Below, piece by piece: positions 17,248 to 24,572 of a stretch of 64,000 nt of DNA. Source of the stretch: an uncultured Bacteroidales bacterium (GTDB lineage: Bacteria > Bacteroidota > Bacteroidia > Bacteroidales > Muribaculaceae); the NCBI GenBank assembly GCA_949285735.1, contig CASEAQ010000014.1, positions 1 to 64,000 of the forward strand. The letters are read 5' to 3'. Positions within the stretch are counted from its first letter, which is position 1. The number at the start of each line of letters is the position of its first letter. The translations under genes were made by a program, and so were the position numbers. The notes beneath the pieces were generated by a model. It was not told where the DNA came from. It worked only from the letters and a program-made list of their open reading frames with translations, and made no database searches.

Positions 17248-17628
17248 TCAAAGCGAAACATCCATGTCTTTTTTCATTCTCTGTACCGTGGCTCGCAAAT
17301 CGTCTAAATCCGACTGTATAATGCTAAATATTTCCTCTTCGTCAACTTTATGGTACTCATGAGCTAACAAATTCCTCAACCCCATAATCTCTACCCACGG
17401 CACTTCGGGATACCTATTTAAATACTCGCCACCAGTCTTCTTGTCGATGACTTTCACAGTCTCCCCTATGTACACCAGCTGCATACATATACCACCAAGC
17501 ACAAACATTCCTTGCTGGGTGGACGTAAAATAATCAGCCGATACTATCGACGGACGTTGCAATAATATCAGGTCTATTGCCTCTTCTATTTTCGACAAAG
17601 CCGAAACAAGGTAACTTGACTTAAACAT
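17248..17628 (-). CDS. hepT: HepT-like RNase toxin (HEPN, DUF86)
   Basis: The 126-residue, mainly helical protein carries the HEPN RNase motif R-x4-H-x-Y as R85, H90 and Y92 in the sequence GLRNLLAHEYHK. HEPN proteins of the DUF86/HepT group cut RNA, and their partner MntA silences them by adding AMP to the tyrosine of this motif. The gene follows mntA with an 8-nt overlap (17621-17628), the usual order for this toxin-antitoxin type. All motif residues are present, so the toxin is probably active. No mobile genes flank the pair, only repeats. Confidence 0.87.
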   Translation of the reverse strand: MFKSSYLVSALSKIEEAIDLILLQRPSIVSADYFTSTQQGMFVLGGICMQLVYIGETVKVIDKKTGGEYLNRYPEVPWVEIMGLRNLLAHEYHKVDEEEIFSIIQSDLDDLRATVQRMKKDMDVSL

Positions 17629-17908
17629 ATATTATATCGCTTGCAATTTCCTGTTCAAACTCCTTATTGCTGCCACGCAGCCTCACAATATCGACCGTGC
17701 AGCCAAACAACGCCTCAAGCTCGATTTTCATCTTGGAACGCAACAACAAGTTTGGAGCACCTTCATATACAATGTCCACGTCGCTATCACGGTTTTGCTC
17801 ATTCCGAGCCACCGAACCGAATATACCCATTCGTTTCACTCCATAATGGACAGCCTTTTCTTTGAAATAGCTGCTCAACAACCGTTTGCATTCATTTAAT
17901 GTTACCAT
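17621..17908 (-). CDS. mntA: MntA-like nucleotidyltransferase antitoxin
   Basis: The 95-residue protein is a minimal nucleotidyltransferase with the GS-x10-D-x-D motif: G31, S32, D43 and D45. MntA-type enzymes transfer AMP to the HepT toxin and so act as antitoxins. The open frame reaches 17959, but the ATG at 17908 gives the usual short N-terminus, and the upstream part lies inside the promoter. The TAnnTTTG box ends only 5 bp before this ATG, so the message may have almost no leader. The 3' end overlaps hepT by 8 nt. Confidence 0.85.
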   Translation of the reverse strand: MVTLNECKRLLSSYFKEKAVHYGVKRMGIFGSVARNEQNRDSDVDIVYEGAPNLLLRSKMKIELEALFGCTVDIVRLRGSNKEFEQEIASDIIYV

Positions 17909-17912
17909 AGCG

Positions 17913-17943
17913 CAAATATAGCTAAAGTCGAGTGCAATACAAA
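17913..17943 (-). promoter_or_regulatory. Promoter of mntA-hepT inside a hairpin repeat
   Basis: TTTG (17943-17940), 19 nt, then TATATTTG (17920-17913) matches the consensus fully. The -33 box overlaps one arm of the inverted repeat CAATACAA (17935-17942) with TTGTATTG (17964-17971), a plausible operator for autoregulation. Confidence 0.65.
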
Positions 17944-18069
17944 AAAAGAATTTATTCATTTTGTTGTATTGCCGAGACGCCGTCTATATTATCAAAATAT
18001 AGCTAAAGTCGAAGCTAAAGTCGAGTGCAATACAAAAAAGAATTTATTCATTTTGTTGTATTGCCGAGA
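17914..18069. repeat. Tandem duplication of the mntA promoter region
   Basis: Bases 17914-17977 reappear at 17995-18069. The copies share GCTAAAGTCGAGTGCAATAC and GAATTTATTCATTTTGTTG and differ by one A in a poly-A run. The distal copy has an extra internal 12-bp repeat (GCTAAAGTCGAA) and a stretched -7 box (TATATTTTG), so it probably no longer works as a promoter. Confidence 0.8.
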
Positions 18070-18091
18070 TACACTATCGGAATCTGTAGCA

Positions 18092-18207
18092 GGGCGGCGA
18101 AGCCATCCAACCTTGACGTAACCGAGTGGTGACGCAGCCCCAACGGGGCAAGGAACCCTCGGAACGGACACACCCAACACAGCAGGGGTCCTCGAAGAGG
18201 TCCAACG
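18092..18207 (+). repeat. Hairpin-rich dispersed repeat, copy B
   Basis: This has the same start (GGGCGGCGAAGCC), core (ACGCAGCCCCAACGGGGC) and end (CTCGAAGAGGTCCAACG) as copy A. It faces a degenerate copy at 18246-18352. The small open frames across it belong to the repeat and are not thought to be genes. Confidence 0.8.
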
Positions 18208-18245
18208 TGCCACCCGAGCAGCCCCATGCCACTTTAGCCACATGT

Positions 18246-18352
18246 GCTCCGTGGCACCTCTCCGAGGCGCAACCAGTGTGAGTAGTCAGCTTCCGCAGGT
18301 TACGCTTGCGCTCCACCTGCGGTTAAAGCACAGTTGGACGGCTCCGCCGCCC
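18246..18352 (-). repeat. Hairpin-rich dispersed repeat, degenerate copy B2
   Basis: Read on the minus strand it begins GGGCGGCGGAGCCGTCCAAC and ends with GCGCCTCGGAGAGGTGCCAC, the two ends of the family. The core hairpin has changed, with CCGCAGGTGGAG replacing the usual CCGACGG arm. With copy B it forms a convergent pair 38 bp apart. Confidence 0.6.
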
Positions 18353-18516
18353 TGTACCACTGCATTCCGCCCCCACACCCACTTTCATACATACCAAAGA
18401 GGCGTATCGTATAGCCGTGGCGTGCCGCGGCTCGCTTGCTGCCACAGCGCAACCACCTGACACCATGCAGGAACGCCACGGCTCTGCGAAATCATGACGC
18501 AGCCAGCCCTGAGGGC

Positions 18517-18557
18517 AAAAAGAAATGGGGCGACACGCTTCGCAGCGCCCCGCCCCA
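18517..18557 (-). terminator. Terminator after the T9SS-exported protein gene
   Basis: A 7-bp GC-rich stem (TGGGGCG at 18526-18532 with CGCCCCA at 18551-18557) lies 33 bp past the stop. On the minus strand it is followed by TTTCTTTTT. Confidence 0.6.
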
Positions 18558-18589
18558 CATCATCACAAATTATTATCTATTCGTAGTAC

Positions 18590-20443
18590 TTACTTAATCA
18601 CCTTAACCGAGGTGCCATCGTTGAAACGCAAGATGTAAACACCCTTAGCGAGCGACGAAGCATCGATAGTGGTAGTGCCAGCGATTTCGCTTGCAGCTAC
18701 AGCCTGACCAGCAACATTGTAAACAGTTACGTTGTTGATTGTCTCAGGAGCAGTAACCACGAAGTTGCCACCATCAACAGCAACCTTAGCTGCCGACTCT
18801 GCAACAACTGCCGATACACCAGCTGCGCCTTGAGTTATTATCAATTCAACTGGAGCCGAGCTTGTAGGATTCAACGTGCAAATGCAGAAACGACCAGTTT
18901 CACCAGCTGGAAGAGGATCGGCAGTAACAGTCAATTCAATATAACCTGATGACTCGTTCTCTCCAAAAGTATAAGTTGCCCAATCTGACAACGTGCCATC
19001 GCCGTTCACATCTTCTTCAACGGTTGTATAATCGGCAATCCACAAAGATTCGAATGGAACACTCACACTGCCGCCCTCTGTAGGCACAGCAACTGCATTT
19101 GTTTCTGAAACAGGTGCGCCATCTGCCGGGAAGAACCAACCAAATGTTGCATCGGTCATCAACTCGTATGATTCTGCAATATACCTGCTATTGTCTTGAG
19201 TTGTCAAGATCCAGGGGAAAGATTGATAGCTAACCTCGCGAGATGTCTCACCCGATTCATTTTCATAATCAAACGAGAAGCCATATACATTATAAGTGGG
19301 CACCGATGAAGCCAAATCATAAGGTAGCATTGTCATAATTGGATACCACTCACAACCTTCTGTGTTAACAGGGAAGGTAATCAAGAGGGGTGAGTCAACA
19401 TCAAGCGGCAGACCTTCAACCTCAAGACCAGTCTCGGGATCTTCATAAACAACATTGAATGTCAAAGTTACATACTCTCTTGTTGAGGACATATTGGAAG
19501 TAGCCTCAAATATTGCATGAGCAACTGGCTCGGCAGGTATGATATATGCATCTTCCTCTTCGCCCAAAGCATATATATCTGCGGTAATCTCAGTTCCAGC
19601 AGGCATATTTGGGGCATAAGTTCTCAACCACATTCTCGAAATCGAATATGGAGCAGCAGGCCTCGGATATATAACGCCGAAGTTTTCGCAAGCAACATTG
19701 GTTAACCCCTTACTTTCGAGGTCCTCTCGGAGTCCATTGCCAAGCATTTGCTCTTCGTCCATCATCATATCCAAATAAGTGGACGTATAATAGCTTGCGC
19801 CATAATTAAACATTGCAGCACCATAGTCAATAGGATTTTGAGAACCAACCATTTGCGAGAACAGATAGCTCGACGCACCTAACTGCATGAAATAGCCATC
19901 AGAATAAGTATCACTATTAGCACCATCCGAAGCAGTGAGCACAGGCACATCATATTGCCCAATCATGTAGTTCACTGTCAAATTGGTCTCTGTAGATACC
20001 AATTTAGGATCATTGACACTTGTTGCATTCGGGTCGGTATAGCTCCATGAATATTGTGTTGCACCCGACGAAATGTTTGTCCATGTTTGGTCAACATAAG
20101 CAGGTCCAAGATATACCGTCAAACCAGTCATGCCATCGGCAGATTGCCAATAACTATCCTCCGAAAACCCCCAATAGAACATAGTTGGAGGCACATACCC
20201 AGCCACTACATCTGCAAGTGGATTTACGACACTATTCAATTTGTGATTGAGTTTCACGTTAGGATTCAGTTCCGACTTCGACATAACAGGCACCTTTTCA
20301 ATGCTACTGTCAGCCTTTTTGCTAAGCACAACCGACGATGCAACAGAGGCAGACGGCGCTTTTGCCAGGACATCCGACTTGTTAACAGCAACAGCCGACA
20401 CAGATACAGCCACAGCTGCCGACAGAAGTATAAAATTCTTCAT
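18590..20443 (-). CDS. Secreted protein with type IX secretion sorting domain
   Basis: The 617-residue protein has an N-terminal signal peptide (MKNFILLSAAVAVSVSAVA). Its last 70 or so residues fit a type A T9SS sorting domain, with NNVTVYNVAGQAV and then LAKGVYILRFNDG and a short basic end. It should cross the outer membrane by the type IX system and be anchored or released at the surface. The central 500 residues are rich in Ser, Thr, Tyr and acidic residues and look like stacked beta domains; a BACON-like segment (about 440-545) is possible. No catalytic motif was recognised. It follows the DUF4302 gene of the SusC/D operon but is separated from it by a hairpin. Confidence 0.8.
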   Translation of the reverse strand: MKNFILLSAAVAVSVSAVAVNKSDVLAKAPSASVASSVVLSKKADSSIEKVPVMSKSELNPNVKLNHKLNSVVNPLADVVAGYVPPTMFYWGFSEDSYWQSADGMTGLTVYLGPAYVDQTWTNISSGATQYSWSYTDPNATSVNDPKLVSTETNLTVNYMIGQYDVPVLTASDGANSDTYSDGYFMQLGASSYLFSQMVGSQNPIDYGAAMFNYGASYYTSTYLDMMMDEEQMLGNGLREDLESKGLTNVACENFGVIYPRPAAPYSISRMWLRTYAPNMPAGTEITADIYALGEEEDAYIIPAEPVAHAIFEATSNMSSTREYVTLTFNVVYEDPETGLEVEGLPLDVDSPLLITFPVNTEGCEWYPIMTMLPYDLASSVPTYNVYGFSFDYENESGETSREVSYQSFPWILTTQDNSRYIAESYELMTDATFGWFFPADGAPVSETNAVAVPTEGGSVSVPFESLWIADYTTVEEDVNGDGTLSDWATYTFGENESSGYIELTVTADPLPAGETGRFCICTLNPTSSAPVELIITQGAAGVSAVVAESAAKVAVDGGNFVVTAPETINNVTVYNVAGQAVAASEIAGTTTIDASSLAKGVYILRFNDGTSVKVIK

Positions 20444-20484
20444 AGTCCGTTAAATATTAAAAGTTAAACATAGATTTATATTAT

Positions 20485-20524
20485 TTTCTATGTTGACCTT
20501 CATTATTGAAGGTCAACATAGAAA
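20485..20524 (-). terminator. 18-bp hairpin overlapping the stop of the DUF4302 gene
   Basis: The arms 20485-20502 and 20507-20524 are perfectly complementary with a 4-nt loop. The 5' arm on the minus strand encodes the last codons (FYVDLQ) and the loop carries the TAA stop. No long T run follows (AATAATATAAA), so it may act as a terminator, an RNA-end protector, or both. Confidence 0.65.
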
Positions 20525-21882
20525 TAATCATTTTGATTTGAATTGCTTGTAAACTTGATTCTTGTGGGCGTAAGTTCAGAATCAGTCGACAATGTGAATT
20601 CTGTTGAATTCAACAAATTCAAGAAATCGTTTATCACTGGAACTCTTTCCAGAACTGTTTCACCATTACGGTCACCCTCACCGGTAAAGTCAAAATTAAT
20701 TCCTCCATCACCAGTGGAAGTTATATTGGCATAGTAACGACAGTTTGAAGAAGCATTTCTCAGCAACAATGAATAATATCCTGCCGACGCATAATAAGAG
20801 AATTGTAGATAATTCAATCTCCAACTTGAATGAGCAGCCCTCAATCCCTCGTCGATTGCGGTATAAAGGGTTGCAAACTGTCCACCCAAATCTTCAGAAT
20901 CAATTCGCCACACAATCCCTTGCTCAATGAACAACTCAGACGCTGCAGGAGCCTTGATTGTGGCACCGGCAGCCACGTCCTCGCCACCAAAATCCGTGCT
21001 GACAAGGTAGGTACCCTCATCGTTAAACACAAATTCGCGGGCAGGCGTAGTCGTAAGAGTATCACCAGGGAAATCACGAGTCCAACGGATACCATTACGA
21101 GTGACAATATACGACACAACGGCGGTCTCAGTCTCGGGGTCGCCACCTTCTGGCACCACGCCCATTACCTGGTCGGTCACCAAGTCCCTTGCCTCTTGCA
21201 CAGTTGCTGCCTGGCTGGGATAATACACTTCGGCATAGCCGTCACCGATGGTATAGCGCTTGCCATCCGCCAAGGTGAGCCAATATTGCGGTATCAAAGA
21301 ACTGAAAAGGCGGTCACGCATGGCATACACCTCGTCGAAATACTGTGTCCACGAAGTCTCGGCATCGAGCGGATACATATATATTTCCACGCCATGCTTC
21401 TTGCCACGCATATATATCATATCGGCAGTGCCCGACATAATCTTGAACTCATAATCGCCATCGCTGCCACTACCCAAGTTGGCCTCGCCCGACCCATCGG
21501 GTTGTGGGTCGGAATAGCGGTGGAAAAGCGTATTGTAGGTATTGAACGTCAACACCGGACCATCGTCGGCAATAACGTCGAACGCGCTCGTCTCCTCGGT
21601 ATAGGCATCGCCAGTGTTGACATTGCGCGCGGCAATGGTAACCTTGTCGCCCTGTTCAAACTTCATCAAGAAATTATACCCCTGCTCCGAACCGCTGGCG
21701 AAGTAAAGCATCTCCCAGCCGTTGGGGGCTGAACACAGAATATTGTAATAGTTTTCTTGAGCCTCGGTCAGGCGGTCGGCGGCACTCTTGTCGAATATCT
21801 CGTCTTCTTCGCGGCTGCAAGAAGAAGAAACGCCAACGGCAAGCGCAAGAGAAACCAAAAATATATATTTAGACATTTTCAT
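20503..21882 (-). CDS. DUF4302-family surface lipoprotein of a SusC/D locus
   Basis: The 459-residue protein has a lipoprotein signal with cysteine at C22 (SLALAVGVSSSC). The mature part contains EAQENYYNILCSAPNGWEMLYF and further beta-rich stretches typical of DUF4302 proteins, which are encoded next to SusC/SusD pairs and a zinc metallohydrolase. Their function is unknown; substrate binding at the outer surface is a guess from context. The start at 21882 is ATG; the open frame begins at a TTG three codons earlier. It lies 32 bp after the metallohydrolase gene. Confidence 0.78.
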   Translation of the reverse strand: MKMSKYIFLVSLALAVGVSSSCSREEDEIFDKSAADRLTEAQENYYNILCSAPNGWEMLYFASGSEQGYNFLMKFEQGDKVTIAARNVNTGDAYTEETSAFDVIADDGPVLTFNTYNTLFHRYSDPQPDGSGEANLGSGSDGDYEFKIMSGTADMIYMRGKKHGVEIYMYPLDAETSWTQYFDEVYAMRDRLFSSLIPQYWLTLADGKRYTIGDGYAEVYYPSQAATVQEARDLVTDQVMGVVPEGGDPETETAVVSYIVTRNGIRWTRDFPGDTLTTTPAREFVFNDEGTYLVSTDFGGEDVAAGATIKAPAASELFIEQGIVWRIDSEDLGGQFATLYTAIDEGLRAAHSSWRLNYLQFSYYASAGYYSLLLRNASSNCRYYANITSTGDGGINFDFTGEGDRNGETVLERVPVINDFLNLLNSTEFTLSTDSELTPTRIKFTSNSNQNDYFYVDLQ

Positions 21883-21914
21883 AATGACCAATATTAAAAT
21901 GTGTGTAACAAATT

Positions 21915-22793
21915 TTACTCAGCATTGCCGCCAGTTGTCGGTACTTCTATTTCATATACCCACTTGCGAATCGAGTCGAGCGGAAGCTCAGCTTGGCGAC
22001 GTTGCACCTCGGCACGGATAGAGTCGATTTCAAATCCCCACGAATCGCGGAACCACGACCTGATGATGTTGATTTTTTGGTTCAAAATCGACACGCCATC
22101 GGCACCGTCTGCCATACCTCCCTGACTGTCTTGCGCACTCTCGGGGTCGTCATAAGTAGGGTTACCGTAATTGTCGTTGCCGACTTGCACGAAGTTGCGC
22201 CCTGCATAGTACATTATCGAGTCCCACTCCTCGTCGGTGGCTACAATGTAGGTTGCAACCACTTCGGCGAAGTCTTCACGCTCTTCCGAAGAACCGTAGG
22301 CAGTCACGCAACCGAAAGAGTTGCACACGCGGTCGTCGCGGTTTTGCCACCCAGTGGGGTCATAGAACGTGTTTGAGAGCAAGTCATACTCGGTGGGATA
22401 GTTGCGAGTCTGGTGCAAGATGTGGGCAAACTCGTGGTGCATCGTGTGGAAATAATATTCATTCAATGCTGCGGCATTCGTCGGGTCGATGTAGTTGACA
22501 CGGTAGAGCGACACCTTTATACCACCCTCGGCAAGACCGAGAATCATGGTACCACTCGACGGGTTGAACGCCGGCGAGCCAATGAGGTGGATGATACGAG
22601 GCCCGTAAGCCTTCAAGAAGTCGGTACCAGCCACTTTGTCATAAACGTCAAACCACAAGAACTTGGTAAGCGTGGCGAGGTCAACCGAAGCATCGTAGCG
22701 TGCCGGCACAAGGTTGTAGTTCATGTCGGTACCCACATCCTCCATCTTGTACTTAAAGTCAAGATTGTAGTTGCTCAAATACTCCCTCTTCAA
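21915..22793 (-). CDS. Substrate-import-associated zinc metallohydrolase, signal peptide apparently lost
   Basis: The 292-residue frame carries HExxH at 120-124 (HHEFAHILHQ) and the downstream EDFAEVVATYIV, typical of the zinc-binding lipoproteins found beside SusC/SusD. Relatives begin with a lipoprotein signal. Here the frame can only start at TTG 22793. A separate 14-codon frame, MKLRSLLYTAIISS then TGA, starts at ATG 22834, 32 bp after the susD stop. It looks like the lost signal: adding one base after its TG would read SSC-KREYLSNYN in frame. So a one-base deletion, or the loss of a linker, has probably split signal from enzyme. The domain itself is intact. Confidence 0.72.
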   Translation of the reverse strand: MKREYLSNYNLDFKYKMEDVGTDMNYNLVPARYDASVDLATLTKFLWFDVYDKVAGTDFLKAYGPRIIHLIGSPAFNPSSGTMILGLAEGGIKVSLYRVNYIDPTNAAALNEYYFHTMHHEFAHILHQTRNYPTEYDLLSNTFYDPTGWQNRDDRVCNSFGCVTAYGSSEEREDFAEVVATYIVATDEEWDSIMYYAGRNFVQVGNDNYGNPTYDDPESAQDSQGGMADGADGVSILNQKINIIRSWFRDSWGFEIDSIRAEVQRRQAELPLDSIRKWVYEIEVPTTGGNAE

Positions 22794-22834
22794 GAAGAGA
22801 TTATAGCCGTATATAATAAACTGCGTAATTTCAT
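22790..22834 (-). pseudogene. Orphan lipoprotein signal of the metallohydrolase
   Basis: The frame reads MKLRSLLYTAIISS and stops with TGA exactly where the lipobox cysteine codon would be. It has a positive start and a hydrophobic core, and it lies at normal operon spacing from susD. It ends in the metallohydrolase sequence one reading frame away. Confidence 0.55.
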
Positions 22835-22866
22835 ATCTTAATTTCGAGAATCTAACAATATCGTCA

Positions 22867-24537
22867 TTATTTATCGCTCTTAAGCGCAGAAACAGGAATC
22901 TTCCAAGATGCTACCTCATCGAGGAGCTCGCTACGGCGAGTTGGCTCCATGCCAGCCGAAAGCACGTCAGACGGCAACTCAAATGCACGACGGCCATCAT
23001 TCCATGGCAAGAAATCGGTGCCGAAATTTGCACTGACGTGGGTGATTTCAAGACCATAACGCTTTATGTCGAACCAACGCGTACCGTCGAGCACGGTATG
23101 TATGCGGCGGAAGTGCAGCACGCATTGCAAGTAAGGCTCGTTTTCGGCAGTAACCGAATACCTGTCCGACGGGCACACCTTGTCGATGTTGAGTTCCTTG
23201 ACAATGCCATAGCCAGGGTCGCTGTCGCGATAGAACGCCAGGATGGCATCACGAGTCAAGTCGGGCAACACGACAGTCGAAGTATTGTTTTGGCGAGACT
23301 CGTCCCAAGCCTTCAGGTCGGCAACGGCTTCGTCAATCTTGCCAAGGTACACGCGAGCTTCGGCACGGGTGAACAATGTCTCTTCGGCGGTGAACTCAGC
23401 ACGCACCATTCGGGGATAGCCGATACCTGCAACACGGTCGGTGAATTCAAAGAATTCATACCAATATCCAGGCCAAGTACCATAGTCTTGCCCACCCCAA
23501 GTGTAAAGGCCGCCCAAGTAGCAAGGGTGACAGATATAACCGGTATATGAGCTGTTCCATGTCGGACCTTGGCTAAGAATCGTAGCTTCGGCACCGTCGC
23601 CGTTAAGTGCATAACGGGCTCCTACACGACGCCAAAAATTCGAAATAGTAGGAATCAACAAATAGTTGTTGCGGCGCTCGACGCTGTAATAATACTGCGG
23701 AGCATCGGCAAACGTCGTAAACGACTGAGCCCAATAGTCCGAAAGCTGCTGAATGCCAGGGGCAGCCTCAGTGCCCAAAGCCGCATTGGCATACTTCTCG
23801 GCGTTCTCATAGTCGCGCTTGAACAAGTAGAAGCGAGCGGCAAACGCATTGGCAGCAGTAGTGTTGAAGTGATATTTAGGCTGAGAGTACGAGGCATCGT
23901 CGATGAGCGGAAGCCCGGCAAGCAAGTCAGCCTCAATCTTGTCGTATGTGTCGGCAAGATTGCCGCGGTCGTAAATCGGCGACAACTCGGTCTCTGGTTC
24001 TACCGAATAGGGAATACCCTGAAGCGAAGCACTTGCCTCGGGTCCGCGGTAAGGCTGGCAGAAGAGGTTGGCAAGCAAGAAGTGATGGTAAGCACGAATG
24101 AGCAGGGCCTCACCCTTTTGTGCAGTCACTTCGTCGCCACGGCCCTCGTTTTCAAACTCTTCGATTATTTGCAAAGCCTGATTGGCAACGGCAATGGCAT
24201 GATAACATCCTTCCCAAACCGACGAAGGAGAGTCTTGTTGCGAGCTGCTGACGGCAGGCTCCCATGCAAATATTTCGTTATCGATACGCTCAGTTTCGCC
24301 AAGATTGTAACCGCCATTTGCATCGGCACGGTCGTCGATGAAGTTGTCGCCCGACAATTCTCCCATCAAAGCATAATTGGCATACGTGTAACCACTCACC
24401 AGCAACATACTGATTCGCTCGGGAGAGTCGATTGTCATACGATCGTCTGGCTCCTTGCTCAAGAAGTCCTCGCACGAAGAGGTTCCGAAAGTCATCGCAG
24501 CCAACAATGTCGAATATGCAATATATTTTAATTTCAT
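22867..24537 (-). CDS. RagB/SusD-family nutrient-binding outer-membrane lipoprotein
   Basis: The 556-residue protein has a lipoprotein signal ending in TSSC (C22), followed by EDFLSKEPDDRM, the usual start of mature SusD proteins. Tetratricopeptide-like helical stretches follow (GEALLIRAYHHFLLANLFCQPY). SusD proteins cap the SusC barrel at the cell surface and capture the substrate. The gene lies 35 bp after susC. With a metallohydrolase and a DUF4302 protein beside it, and no glycoside hydrolase, the substrate may be a peptide or other non-glycan compound; that is inference. Confidence 0.93.
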   Translation of the reverse strand: MKLKYIAYSTLLAAMTFGTSSCEDFLSKEPDDRMTIDSPERISMLLVSGYTYANYALMGELSGDNFIDDRADANGGYNLGETERIDNEIFAWEPAVSSSQQDSPSSVWEGCYHAIAVANQALQIIEEFENEGRGDEVTAQKGEALLIRAYHHFLLANLFCQPYRGPEASASLQGIPYSVEPETELSPIYDRGNLADTYDKIEADLLAGLPLIDDASYSQPKYHFNTTAANAFAARFYLFKRDYENAEKYANAALGTEAAPGIQQLSDYWAQSFTTFADAPQYYYSVERRNNYLLIPTISNFWRRVGARYALNGDGAEATILSQGPTWNSSYTGYICHPCYLGGLYTWGGQDYGTWPGYWYEFFEFTDRVAGIGYPRMVRAEFTAEETLFTRAEARVYLGKIDEAVADLKAWDESRQNNTSTVVLPDLTRDAILAFYRDSDPGYGIVKELNIDKVCPSDRYSVTAENEPYLQCVLHFRRIHTVLDGTRWFDIKRYGLEITHVSANFGTDFLPWNDGRRAFELPSDVLSAGMEPTRRSELLDEVASWKIPVSALKSDK

Positions 24538-24572
24538 ATTTCTATTCTTCTCTTATAGTATATTAGAATTTA

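Noticed and set aside
18074..18316. Short open frames across copies B, C and D of the repeat (Trp/Pro/Ser-rich peptides)
   Set aside because: They follow the repeat sequence, differ between copies by frame breaks, and lack promoters or start contexts.
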